Shown here piece by piece: positions 10,170 to 19,711 of a stretch of DNA of 38,463 nucleotides; the first letter of the stretch is position 1; every line of letters begins with the position of its first letter. The notes under the pieces are model-generated. The model was given only the letters and a program-made list of their open reading frames with translations. It did no database searches and had not been told where the DNA came from. Both the position numbers and the translations under genes were made by a program. Source of the DNA: Pseudoneurospora amorphoporcata (lineage: Eukaryota; Ascomycota; Sordariomycetes; Sordariales; Sordariaceae); assembly GCA_033297205.1 (NCBI GenBank), contig MU859321.1, forward strand, positions 1 to 38,463, in the 5' to 3' direction.

Positions 10170-10976
10170 ATGTCATGTAAAGGATCTGTCCACTCTCTTT
10201 CTTTGCCCGTCAGCATTGCCAGCAGCCCCATGGAGGCAGCCATGCTCCGCCTTATCAACTCCTTTGTCACCGGTAGCTCCAGTGCCGCCTTTATGGATCT
10301 GCTCGCCAACATGGTCGTCCAGGCTCCTATCATGACCGACTTGGGTCCCGATTCCGGTGCTGCTGGCAATGACAGCGACAACGAAAACGGCAACAGCAAC
10401 GGCAACAGCAACGGTAACAGCAACGGTAACAGCAACGGTAACAGCAACGGTAACAGCAACGGTAACAGCAACGACAACAGCAACGACAACAGCAACGACA
10501 ACAGCAACGACAACAGCAACGACAACAGCAACGACAACAGCAACGACAACAGCAACGACAACAGCAGCGGCAGCGGCGATGGCGCAGCCTCTTCTTCCAC
10601 TACTACCGCCGCAGCCGACACTACTTCCACCACCACCGGCACTACCGGCACTCCCCGTCGTCGTCGCGCTGCTGGCGGCGGCGGCGGCGGCGGTACTCCT
10701 CGCAAGAAGCCGGCCTCCCGTGCCGACATTGAGAAGCGCGGCTCCTGCGAGCGCTGCAAGAAGTCCAAGGCCAAGTGCGAGCCCATTCCCGAGTGCATCC
10801 GTTGCGCCAAGGACGGTATCGAGTGCTCGCTCAAGGAGACTATCATGCTGGACACTGGTCGTCGTCTGGGCGCTTGTCAGCGCTGCAAGAAGGCCAAGGT
10901 CGGCTGCAAGAAGATCGAGAGCTGCGGTCGTTGCCATAAGGCCGAGCAGCCTTGCTCTTGGGCTGTTAAGGCTTAG
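10170..10976 (+). CDS. Protein with two tandem C-terminal Zn2Cys6 clusters and Asn repeats
   Basis: The first in-frame ATG is at 10170 (268 aa); a second at 10230 (MEAAMLRLINSF) is an alternative start giving 248 aa. The N-terminal part is a short possibly helical region. A low-complexity block at about 10390-10567 follows, with seven GNSN units then seven DNSN units and one DNSS. Next come a Thr/Ser-rich stretch, an RRRR patch and a Gly7 run. Two cysteine clusters lie at 10746-10826 and 10875-10955. Each fits C-x2-C-x6-C-x5-C-x2-C-x6-C exactly, with the RCKK(S/A)K core of fungal binuclear zinc DNA-binding domains. Most fungal Zn2Cys6 factors have one cluster near the N-terminus and a long regulatory region. 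Here there are two adjacent clusters at the very end and no such region. A nuclear DNA-binding role is inference. Confidence 0.8.
   Translation: MSCKGSVHSLSLPVSIASSPMEAAMLRLINSFVTGSSSAAFMDLLANMVVQAPIMTDLGPDSGAAGNDSDNENGNSNGNSNGNSNGNSNGNSNGNSNGNSNDNSNDNSNDNSNDNSNDNSNDNSNDNSNDNSSGSGDGAASSSTTTAAADTTSTTTGTTGTPRRRRAAGGGGGGGTPRKKPASRADIEKRGSCERCKKSKAKCEPIPECIRCAKDGIECSLKETIMLDTGRRLGACQRCKKAKVGCKKIESCGRCHKAEQPCSWAVKA
10390..10567 (+). repeat. 12-bp tandem repeat encoding GNSN/DNSN
   Basis: About fifteen 12-bp units of the type GGY-AACAGCAAC followed by GAC-AACAGCAAC. The switch from GGC to GGT to GAC happens in blocks, suggesting successive expansions by slippage. It lies in frame within the Zn2Cys6 protein and also leaves the antisense frames open, which produces false reading frames. 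Confidence 0.95.
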
Positions 10977-11788
10977 ATCGACACCATTTGTGAAGGAGTG
11001 AAGGCGTCGCGGTGGTTCTGGAAAAGAGGCTCGTGGAGGTTTTCATTGCGTTGTGGTGGAACAATTATACGTATAGCCTGCTTCCGGAGACTTGAACAAC
11101 ACTCCTTTGACACCGACTTTGGCCCTGGAGATCCGACTTTATTAGCTTTGTAAGGTGCAGATGGCTTGGCTGGGAGGTTCTTTGCACCGTCACGGAATCA
11201 TGGATGTCACATGGCTCGGGATTGAGGAGTGTCGTTTGGGAGCATGGGCTGATCAGACAAGATGGGCTGGAGAAGTGGAGGAACTTATCTTTGACTGCTC
11301 ATTGCCCGTTGGTCTTTTGGTGTACTTCCAGGGGATACCGTATTTCATGGAGTCCTTTAAAGGTAGCTGAATACAACAGCCAGGCGCTTACAATGATCGA
11401 TTAGAAAATGCTCCAAGGCGAAATACATGGGAGAGATGTTGTGTGCCCAAACGGAGATGAGTGACGTGCAAAGAGAAACGAAATCCACCCGTAGATTCCA
11501 CTTCTGTCTTTTGATACTTTGTTGCAGGCACACAAGCCTGTATTCGTAGGTAGTGTAGTACATCATATTGCATCATGGAGTAAGTACCTGCATGTTAAGC
11601 GACTTCACGTCCGCATACAAGAAGTCCCTTGCTCCTTTCCCCCTTTCACACTTTCCCTCTTTCTCCAAGCACCAAAATTCTGCCCCGACACTCAACTCCG
11701 TCGGCGCCAGCTACAGTGGCCAAATGCTCAAACGCGGCAAACATGAATTGTCTGGCTTTCTAATTTCATCATCCATCCATATGCTAAC
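10977..11788. other. Intergenic between convergent genes
   Basis: No supported gene. It should contain the 3' ends of the Zn2Cys6 gene (+) and of the GH16 gene (-). A plus-strand frame at 11155-11370 has no recognisable features. Confidence 0.5.
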
Positions 11789-12762
11789 TCAGGTACTGAA
11801 AACAGCAACATATCTCACCTCCATGGCCGACCCCTTGCCTCCCACCGTCGCACTAGTCGGCGTCCTCCCCAAGCTCGGGTTCGCCACGTTATCCGGAAAC
11901 GAGCCTCCCACAGCAACGTTGAGCAGCATCAACTTGGGGGTCCGCGTTATCGCCGTCCAAGCCGTCTCGTTATTCACCCGGTTCCCATCCACAGTGAACA
12001 CGACATCCCCATCGATCCTCCACACGACCTTCTCCCCCCTCCAGCTCCCGCCGGGGTTAGTTCGATCGATGTCCACCGAAAACTTATGAAACCTGCTCCT
12101 GTCGAGCCCCGCCGTCTGATTGGTGACTCCCGTATACTCATTGCACGATCCGCCAGGCGCATTCGGCCCGCAGTGAATCGTCTGCCACGCTGCCGACGCG
12201 CCGTTGACGTTCTCCAGGATGTCGATCTCGCCAATCATAGGCCAGTTCCAATAGTTGCCTCGATACGCAGAACTCAACATCCAGAAAGCGGGCCAGATGC
12301 CCAGTTGCTTGCTGGCGGGGAGGTCGCCAAGCTTGATCCAGGCCTCGATACGGATCGCTTGGCCGGGAGGACAGACGATATCCTTGGCTGCGACGGTCTC
12401 AATACGGGAGGATGTCCAGGCGCCCGTGACTGGGTTCTTGACTGGTGTGATTTGGAGTGTTCCGGAAGTGGTGATGATGATGTTGTTGGTGGAGGAGGTG
12501 TAGGTCTGAACCTCGCCGGTGCCCCAGTTTTCTGGTCCCCCGGGGTAGATGTGCCCAAGTCAAAGGCCCATTTGGAGGTAGAAGGCAGAGAGCCGGGGCG
12601 ATACAGGGAGAAGTTCTCGACGAAAAGCGCCTTCTTGAAGCCCTTGGGGAGGTAGACGTTAAACCCCGCCCCGTAACCCCATTCTGGGACTGGTGTTGCT
12701 GCAGCTTGCGCTCCGCTGAGGAGAGCAAGACCGGCGGTCAAGACCACAGAGCAAGCGCCCAT
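11789..12762 (-). CDS. Secreted GH16 beta-glucanase, one-base frameshift
   Basis: A single-exon gene of about 324 codons if one missing base is allowed. A signal peptide (MGACSVVLTAGLALLSGAQA) is followed by WGYGAGFNVYLPKGF and the GH16 core. That core includes an ENWGTGEVQTYTSS segment, IWPAFWML and the catalytic GEIDILE at about 12212-12232 (ExDxxE, nucleophile and acid/base Glu both present). Family members hydrolyse beta-1,3(4)-glucans in cell walls or storage glucans. The N-terminal frame and the core frame join only if the C5G4 run at 12537-12545 is one base longer, restoring PGGPENWG. No splice donor fits there. It is either a sequencing indel or a recent inactivating mutation; the rest of the frame is clean down to the stop at 11789. 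A TATA-like TTAAATAC lies about 110 bp upstream on the minus strand. Confidence 0.8.
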
Positions 12763-12870
12763 CTTGACGGATTGGATGCTCGACAGGGAGGACGAGCTGG
12801 CTCGAAGGAAAGTGCAAGGAGAGGAGATTTGGTCGAGGCCAAAAGGACAACAGAACTATTGCGAGTCACC

Positions 12871-12878
12871 GGGTATTT
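12871..12878 (-). promoter_or_regulatory. TATA-like box of the GH16 gene
   Basis: TTAAATAC on the minus strand, about 110 bp before the ATG at 12762. The spacing is plausible for a fungal core promoter with a short leader. Confidence 0.35.
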
Positions 12879-13758
12879 AACCAAACCGATAAAGAGAGTG
12901 GGGTGGCATCGTGGAGAGCCACCGTTTGGGTCATCTTATATGCGAGTCATCCAAGCACGTCGCCGTATCTTCGACGAAGGCTGGTGTATTGCAGCCACCC
13001 ATCGCCGCCGCGCCGGCATGCTTCGCGTTCGGGAACGCTAACATTCCAGTTTATCCCTGACCTCGCCGACAAAGCTGATCGAATCATGGAGGCTGAGAAG
13101 CTAATATGTCTCAGATCCCGCTAGTCACGCGACCGCCCCCCTTGAAAATGGGCAGTCCCGAGAACGATCCAGTCCAGACCTGTCACCGTCGCTTTAGATC
13201 CGAGACAAAACATATACATATCCATGGCCTAGATCGACTTGGAGACCATATGCCAAAATCAAACCGAGGCAGAGGTTGCAAGCTCATGGCATCACCCAGC
13301 TGAACACTATGCGAGAACGAGAGCGAACGTACGGAAATGCGAAGACTCGTACATTTCCTGGTGCCGCAATGCCACCTTGGTACCTCTATCCTTCACCGGA
13401 TATTCACCCAAAGGTTTAGCTGCGATACGTCGTACATCTGTTTACCTACTCCTTTAGTTACGCTGTACGGAGTGAATGGCCCTTGAATTTCCATGGCTAC
13501 CTATCTTGGTACACACTGCAAACGCGTTGTGATGCATCGCGAGTCGCTCAGGTTGTGGGTGCAGTCCGACTTCGACGCCCCGGGGTCTAATAGGAGCATA
13601 AATATCAGGAAGTCGTAGACTTCCCGACTATCTCGAGGGTATCTAGAATCCAGATCTTGCGCACACCATCTGAAATACAACTTACGTCCACCGACAACTA
13701 GAGTTCAAGCAGTACCCAACTTTACGTACAACCGCCAACCATTTCAAGGCTCACTACC
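12879..13758. other. Intergenic, divergent promoters
   Basis: Upstream region shared by the GH16 gene (-) and the first cysteine-rich small gene (+). It contains ATAAATAT at about 13599-13606, roughly 155 bp before the ATG at 13759. No protein-coding gene is supported. Confidence 0.45.
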
Positions 13759-13995
13759 ATGTGTATCCGCCGATTTGCCGAGAAGAAATGTTGGGAGTGC
13801 AAGACCGTCATTTCGAGCGAGGTCAAGGAGGAAAAGTGCTGGGCGATGGTTCTGGAAACAGAGGAGGAGGCCAAGGAAAAAGCGCGAAAACGAGGGCAGT
13901 TCGGAGGATGCAAAGGAGGGGTGGCCAAAAAGACTGATACAGACTGGAGCACTTGCTCCGACTGTGCTAGCAAGTCATACGAAATAGGGCGTTGA
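13759..13995 (+). CDS. Small cysteine-rich intracellular protein 1
   Basis: 78 aa, single exon, context CTACCATGTG. It starts MCIRRFAEKKCWECKTVISS and carries a CWEC pair near the N-terminus, isolated cysteines in the middle and a CSDC pair near the C-terminus. Lys/Glu-rich helical stretches (EEEAKEKARKR) lie between. There is no signal peptide. Two CxxC knuckles about 60 residues apart suggest a small zinc-ribbon-like fold (inference). The next gene downstream on the same strand has the same plan: start Met-Cys, early CxxC, late CxxC. The two are probably distant paralogues. I do not recognise a named family; function unknown. Confidence 0.6.
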   Translation: MCIRRFAEKKCWECKTVISSEVKEEKCWAMVLETEEEAKEKARKRGQFGGCKGGVAKKTDTDWSTCSDCASKSYEIGR

Positions 13996-14433
13996 CAGTA
14001 TGGTTCAAGTCAAGCCGATAACTCGATGACGCGATGGCAGTTTGATGGACGAAGGGAACTGACAGCTCAAACCTCTGAGCAATCGCAACTTTAGATCAGC
14101 GCAAGCATGACACGCTCGTCTACTTGCAGGGAAAAAATCCAAGAAATTCAGAACATTGTACACTGACAACCTTGATAGCGCCCGGTAAGACATGTTTACA
14201 GGCGCAAGATGGCACATTCAACATGTCACTGCAGAAGAGAACAGAAAGCGTCTTGTCAGTATGTAGAATCAACCCAGAACCTTTTTCTAGGACGCTGATT
14301 TCTAAAAAAGACGGGCAGCAGCAAGAAAGACTTTGCCCATCTCGGTCCCTCTAGCTAGTTCCAGCATCCGATTTAAACCACCCGACTTGAACACTTATTC
14401 GACCGTTCGACAATTACAACCTCAACCATCAAG
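13996..14433. other. Spacer between the two small cysteine-rich genes
   Basis: No gene supported. TTTAAA at about 14372-14377 lies some 60 bp upstream of the second small gene and could be its TATA-like element. Confidence 0.4.
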
Positions 14434-14691
14434 ATGTGCACGATAACCGCATGCCATGTCTACTGCTCCGATTGCGGCAGGTTCATAGGCACGCACAGCG
14501 GGAGGGAATCTTGCCAATATCTTCGTTATTACGGCCGAGACAGATTTGGCAGGTGCAGAATGGGAGAGACGACTCAACATTTCCAGAACACGGACGTTTG
14601 TTTTGATTGCAAGAGGGAAAGAGAGGAGAGAGAAAGGTCATCTGGGCATCGTAAGAGGTATGGGCTTATAAGGTACCATGGGAGTCATTAG
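14434..14691 (+). CDS. Small cysteine-rich intracellular protein 2
   Basis: 85 aa, single exon, context CAAGATGTGC. It starts MCTITACHVYCSDCGRFIGT, with a CSDC pair, central Cys residues and a CFDC pair, followed by a highly charged KREREERERSSGHRKR tail. There is no signal peptide or membrane segment. Like the gene 440 bp upstream it opens with Met-Cys and has an N-terminal and a C-terminal CxxC, consistent with a zinc-ribbon-like micro-protein (inference). The basic tail could bind nucleic acid. Same orientation and similar promoter distance suggest tandem duplication followed by divergence. Function unknown. Confidence 0.6.
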   Translation: MCTITACHVYCSDCGRFIGTHSGRESCQYLRYYGRDRFGRCRMGETTQHFQNTDVCFDCKREREERERSSGHRKRYGLIRYHGSH

Positions 14692-15084
14692 GTAGGGCCA
14701 CGCGTAGAGGTGTTGGGTTGATGGGGAAGATCCAGGCACTCAGGTAGAGTAGAACGTAGATGGGAAGGAATTCTATTGGTGACTGTCTGACAATTTTCTG
14801 CCTTCGAGGAGGAGTAATCGGTTTCAAAGGAAGGAAGTAGGAACTAAGCGTGAGATTAGAGGTATCTTTCCAAACTGACAAAGGCACTTCTTGGAATCAA
14901 GGATGCACGGTATTCATGTACTGCTTGAACTTCCTTGCCATCTTGAAAAAGTGCCAACATCTATGTCATTCCAAATACCTAATGAACAATTATCTGATCC
15001 GATCCATACATTTACCACCGCGAACACGCAGCGATAACTTGCTTGCAAGAGGAAGAGAGACGACGGAGGAGAGTCACTCGGGAA
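14692..15084. other. Intergenic, no gene seen
   Basis: Nothing supported by domain, codon pattern or splice structure on either strand. Confidence 0.4.
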
Positions 15085-15151
15085 GTTTCTAATCATCGCT
15101 ATAAATGAACAGATGAAAGATGGTCACCACCGTGTCCGCCGCCATCGTGTA
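15085..15151 (+). repeat. Spaced direct repeat, copy 1
   Basis: About 67 bp starting GTTTCT and containing ATCGCTATAAATRAACAGATG and a TCCGCCGCCAT core. It recurs 110 bp downstream (15195-15261) at roughly 85 percent identity, with most differences being transitions. Both copies keep the CTATAAAT motif, which would read as a TATA box. Confidence 0.8.
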
Positions 15152-15194
15152 CTCGAAACGGGAAGAATTGCAGAATATGTTGAAATCGGTGTTT

Positions 15195-15261
15195 GTTTCT
15201 GGTCATCGCTATAAATAAACAGATGGAAGACCGTGATCACAGTATCCGCCGCCATGGTGTA
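15195..15261 (+). repeat. Spaced direct repeat, copy 2
   Basis: Second copy of the 67-bp unit at 15085. It has CTATAAATAAACAGATGG and the same GTATCCGCCGCCAT end. The 43 bp between copies is not repeated, so this is a spaced duplication rather than a tandem array. Confidence 0.8.
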
Positions 15262-15279
15262 GCTATGGCTAAATACTTG

Positions 15280-15710
15280 CATTAGTATACTTTATGTTAT
15301 TAGTGTCATCCAAACTCAAGGTCCTACTTACTACGTGTGCGGGACGTGGCACATGAAGCCGACGAGGTGCACCACGTACATGATTGCACTGGTAGCTCTC
15401 GCGATATGGTGTTTGCTACTGTATGTAGGACAAGTTGATTAGTAAACCAGACTTAGTTAAGGGGATGAAAGGTAAGTACTTACGTCTGCTATTGCAAACG
15501 AGCGGCCCTCTAGGCCTTTTTTACGCTCTCAGTTGTGAGGAAGAGCCTGTGAATACGATCAGTACAAGTTACTTCTGTCATCCGATGTGCGTAGATACTT
15601 ACATTGTGCGAGAAGGGCTTCGGCTTAAAGTCGCGAAGTCTTTCGGGGTGATCGCTTGGTGTGCTACGTATATCTATGTCAGTAAGGCCCTCCATCAACC
15701 TCGGAATGTC
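15280..15710 (-). other. Run of intron-like signals, possible non-coding or dead gene
   Basis: On the minus strand three GTAAGT donors (about 15604, 15480 and 15333) are each followed within about 55-65 nt by a branch-like site and an AG acceptor. The best example has TACTAATC then CATACAG. The segments between them would be exons, but the middle one has stops in all three frames, so no protein results. The most upstream segment reads MEGLTDIDIRSTPSDHPERL before its donor. This may be a decayed gene or a spliced non-coding RNA. GTAAGTACTTAC is palindromic, so chance plus-strand donors appear too. Confidence 0.3.
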
Positions 15711-17406
15711 TCAGAGGGAGGACAAAAGCCCTTGAAGCGACCGAATAACGTCTGACAGAAGTTATGTGAGGCGTACCAGGAAAACTTGCAGGCAGGAAGA
15801 AGGCGAGATGTTTAAGCGCAGACACATGACAGAAATGTTTTGGAAGTGTAGCTTTCAGGAGCTAGCAAAGGCTTGGGATAAGGTGTACTGTCAACCTTAT
15901 TGACTCAGCGAGGGCGCTGGGCAATGATGGCAGTCATACGGAAGCAATGATGCCGTATTGATGCGGGATCGGGCGACGAGTCGCGAGCAAGAGACACTCG
16001 GAGGTTGTGATGCCGTAGGTGGGCGGGGAGAATCGCTTTGCTCATTGGAGAAGACGGCAGGGTTTGGGGCGATGCGTTGATAGTGTTGGTCCATGTCGGA
16101 AGAGCAGAAGACGGGACATGGGGTGAATGAACTGAAATTGAAGACGTGCAGGGGGCGCGCATGGGTAGAAGTGATGCTGAGGAAGAAAAAGGAAAAGGTC
16201 AAACATGGGCGGGGGGTGGGTATTTATGCAGGTGCCAGATCCTGAACAGCCTCCACTCAAAATCTCGACTCCGAGCAGTAGCTGCCAACCTGAACGGAAG
16301 CGTGTTGTCTTCTTGCTCTCGTCAACGCGATGTTCCAATTGGAGGTCCCCTGTTGGCAGTCACAAGCTGAAGTCTGCAGAAAAGGGAAGTTGCGCCCTTC
16401 CCGGCGACCTGTTTGGTGGTACTTCTTCATGTACCTCTCTATTGACCACTTCAGCAGTACCAACCCAGACAGAAAGTCAGTGTCTGGTTTCCTTACTACT
16501 TTCGAAGCAAGCCCGGCAGCAAATGAGGGTGGTGGACTTCCATCCGAGTTCACTGACTTTGCAATTTTTCGTCTTTTCGGCGATAGAGTATCGACCACTA
16601 CCATTTGGCAGTATGAAGGCGCCCGGAGTCCGGAAACCTTCCCGTCTCTTCTTCGCGAAATGCTCACACATGTACTTCTCAGCACCTGCTTATTTCCTTC
16701 CCCAGCTCCCCTACTAAAAATGCTATTTCCTTCCATGAAGTTCCCTTCCCCTACCTTCCTCCCTCCTTCCTTCCTTCCTAGCTTTCTACCCCCTTCCTAC
16801 CCTTCCCTACCAATACCGGATTCGATACATTCCATTGGGATCGCCTAACGACAGTTGATGCAGATACGTTTCGCCCTTGGCAGCTCAGGACAGGCCCTCG
16901 TCGTCATTCCGATCCAAGTATCGCGGGGCCGATTGCCGATTGGAAACTTCATCGCCATTCCGATTGGCATACTGGGGGCGGCGAACACTTGATGGGAAAT
17001 TCGGTATTGCAGGGCGCTTAGGGACCGCTTGCCGCGAGCCTCGAGATCATCCTCTACCGGTACCTCCTTCTCTCGTCAACAGCTTACGACTTGGAGAACA
17101 CATGGTATGAACCCCCGAGGAGATGAAGACAGTATCTGAGGAAGGAGATGAGAGACCCTAACATCCACAGTTACGTTGGTGCGCATCACGCTTGTCCGAG
17201 TAGAAGGGATAGAACAGATGAGGGAATGGAGGAGGGGTTGGGCGCGCTGGTTAGAAAGAGCACAAGTTGATTCCTGCTGCTTTCTCCGTTGACTTCCGTC
17301 TTGTTCGTCAATTTGGTGGTGAACTTGCTGTCGAGGAGGAAAAAGGGAGGCAAGTACACGTACTACAGACCTCAAAGCAAGGCATCAGAACTGAAGTGTC
17401 AGAACC
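15711..17406. other. Region without a confident gene
   Basis: A minus-strand frame at 16094-15897 (65 codons, starting MDQHYQRIAPNPAVFSNEQS) has balanced codons. It has an ATAAATAC-like element about 125 bp upstream, so it may be a small gene, but there is no family support. Pyrimidine-rich simple sequence of CCTT type lies at about 16745-16805. Overlapping open frames on both strands at 16.2-16.8 kb look like non-coding sequence. Confidence 0.4.
16745..16805 (+). repeat. CCTT-rich simple sequence
   Basis: Imperfect tetranucleotide pyrimidine tract of CCTTCC and TTCC units. No coding significance seen. Confidence 0.7.
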
Positions 17407-17408
17407 TA

Positions 17409-17439
17409 GACGTAGCGACTCCACAGTGCATCCCCCCCC
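17409..17439 (+). repeat. Left terminal inverted repeat
   Basis: Begins immediately after a TA and pairs with the reverse complement of 19669-19700. The two mismatches are C/T and G/A transitions, as RIP or ordinary decay would give. Confidence 0.9.
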
Positions 17440-17548
17440 ACAACGTATCGCGTTCCACATCGCGTTTCCCCCCCATCAACAACAACACCTTCCTTCTTAG
17501 ATCAACCACCATTTTATCAAATCAAGCCCGATCGCACTCAAAACTATC

Positions 17549-19024
17549 ATGATGAGCTCGGAAAAGGATCGCTTAATCGATCAAGTACTTGAAGCCATTC
17601 ACAACGGCCTATCCCAACGAACTGCAGCGAAGCAATACGGGGTCGCCCAGTCCACCCTGTCCCGCCGCCTGCGAGGCACCACATCCAAGCGCAACTCGAA
17701 AATATCCACCCAGAGGCTATCGCCAACCCAAGAAAGCTTCCTATGCGACTGGATATTGAATGAGGAGAAGGCTGGCCGTGCTCCCAACCGTCGTCAAGTA
17801 TCAGGGTTTGCCTCATCCATCCTCAAACAAGGCCATGATACTGATCCTCTGGGAGCACGATGGATAGACCGATTCCTGAAGAGAAACCCCGCTATCAGGA
17901 CTAAACTTTCGAGCCCTCTCGAGTCCGCCAGAGTCAGAGGATCTACCAAGGAGGCCTTCACGAAGTTCTTCGACCTTCTGGAAGCCCAGATTCGTGAAAA
18001 GGATATTATCCCAGCCAACATTGCCAATATGGACGAACATGGACTTCAAGAGTTGGAAAGCAAGGGAGGAAAGGTGCTTGGGACCGCCCTGACTAAAAAG
18101 GCATACCTAACAACGATTGATACAACTACCTGGGTATCTATAATCGAGTGCGGTACTGCAGAAGGTCGTCGTCTTACACCTGTTGTCATCTTTATAGGTG
18201 CCAGCCTGCAGGGCCAATGGTTTCCAGACGAAATGGACGACGAACTTAAGACTTGGAAGTACGACAGCTCCCTTACTGGTTGGAGTAATGCCCAGGTAGC
18301 CTTACGATGGCTGAGGGAGGTTTATCTACCAGAAACGAAGCCTAATGGCGATGCTTGGCGCCTTCTGATCCTCGATGAGCACTCCAGCCACCTGACTGAC
18401 GATTTCCTTATGGAAGCCTTCCGTCATAGAGTCCAGCTCGCTTTTATACCTCCCTATACCTCGCATAAGACTCAGCCTCTCGATCGCTCTGTCTTTTCAG
18501 CTGTTAAGTCGTATTTTAGAGATGCAATGAAAGATTTTGCCTCCTTTCTAGCATCTGCACTAGTAAATAAACAACGGTTTCTTAAGTGTTATCAGGAAGC
18601 ATCACGACAGGGAGTAAGCTCTAGAAACCTCAGATCAGGGTTCAGAAAGACAGGAATATGGCCAGTGAACAGATCTATCATCATCAACGACCCCGAGGCT
18701 ATCCTTGACGACGATGCCAGGCCCGCCGTCCCCGACGAGCCTCCCAGAGCCAGAACACCACCCATATCAGACCTTTCTAACCGGAACGTTGTCTTCAAAA
18801 CCCCCAGGAAGTCTAGAGATGTGCTCAATGCCATCCACAACAAGATATCTGTTCTTGATCGCGATGTTAGAACCGTTATTACCAAGACAGCAAAAGACGA
18901 TCGATGATAACGCTATTGAAATCGCTGCTCTTCATCACAAGGTGCAGTATCTGGAGACAAAGCTGGCCTTCCAGAAGTTCAGAACTAAAAGGAAGGTTAA
19001 AGAAGAGGGTAATGATAAATTTGC
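17549..19024 (+). pseudogene. Fot1/pogo-like DDE transposase, frameshifted C-terminus
   Basis: An uninterrupted frame of 452 codons runs 17549-18907. An N-terminal psq-type helix-turn-helix (QRTAAKQYGVAQSTLSRRL) is followed by a CENP-B-type region (LCDWILNEEKAGRAPNRRQV). The DDE_1 catalytic core then has NMDEHG, LLILDEHSSH and TQPLDRSVF, supplying the three acidic residues. It ends prematurely. The natural coiled-coil tail (IDDNAIEIAALHHKVQYLET, then KFARIEEIIKA) continues in another frame from about 18897. The frames join if the A4 run at 18892-18895 is one base shorter. A TAG at about 19050 then interrupts what looks like further tail. The core could still be intact, but the copy is probably dead. 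Confidence 0.85.
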
Positions 19025-19668
19025 ACGTATAGAGGAGATCATTAAGGCCTAGAAAGTATCCCAGAAACCTTCCAAGCGCCAGAGGGTTACCCAGATACTA
19101 GATGGGATAACTGTTGTACCAGAAGTACAGCAAGCACTTGCACATTCACTGCATGTAATCGAAGAGCATCAAGATTAAGCTATCTACATTTGAAAGGGTA
19201 GATGTGACCAACGGCAGTCTGATCTGCCTAAGTGGGATAGCTGAAGGTAAAGACTATCAGTGCTGTTTGGTGAAGCCAAAAGGTTCACAACAAGTATGGT
19301 AGCGTTATACGTGTCTCAGTGATAATGATCAATTGACTACTGTCGAATTATCTAACAATCTGAGTTCTTCAGTCGTCCCTTTATACTTCTGACACCTTGT
19401 CTTCCATTTGCCTAGTTGGTGTCCGCTTACGATAGTGTTCTGCTCACGGTGAGCACTTCCTCTTTGTAAGCACCCTTCGGGTGTTCCCTGTCCCTGTTCC
19501 TGGTCCTACGTCACACTATCTTATCGTAAGTGGGGCTGTCACATCCCAACAACCTGGTTGGTCCGCGTTATTACTTAAGTTCGTAACAGTAGAAAACCCA
19601 GCAAAAGTGGCTAGTTTTCAATGTTGTTGGATCTATGGCCATGTTGTTACATGTGATGCGTTGTTTGA

Positions 19669-19700
19669 GGGGGGGGGATGCATTGTGGGGTCGCTACGTC
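19669..19700 (-). repeat. Right terminal inverted repeat
   Basis: Reverse complement matches the left repeat and is followed by TA. The G9 run here corresponds to C8 on the left. Confidence 0.9.
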
Positions 19701-19711
19701 TAGTCTAGTGT

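Larger units (their letters stand above)
17409..19700 (+). mobile_element. Fot1/pogo-like DNA transposon, full-length but degenerate
   Basis: The element is 2292 bp. Both ends carry terminal inverted repeats beginning GACGTAGCGAC: left 17409-17439, right 19669-19700. Within the first 32 positions they differ by two transitions and a C8 versus C9 run. Similarity continues weakly inward past ACAACG. It is flanked by TA on both sides (17407-17408 and 19701-19702), the usual target duplication of this superfamily. The flanking CTAG symmetry could make the duplication four bases. It contains one transposase gene interrupted near its 3' end. The right end lies only about 30 bp from the 3' end of tRNA-Pro. 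Confidence 0.9.

Noticed and set aside
10390..10567. CRISPR-like array
   Set aside because: Units are contiguous 12-bp codon repeats without spacers, in a eukaryotic gene.
10160..11001. Large antisense and shifted frames across the Asn-repeat gene
   Set aside because: A 12-bp repeat keeps other frames open; these encode low-complexity Leu/Val or Thr/Ala repeats only.
16205..16848. Overlapping 150-170-codon frames on both strands
   Set aside because: Mutually overlapping, no recognisable domains, and the end lies in CCTT simple sequence.
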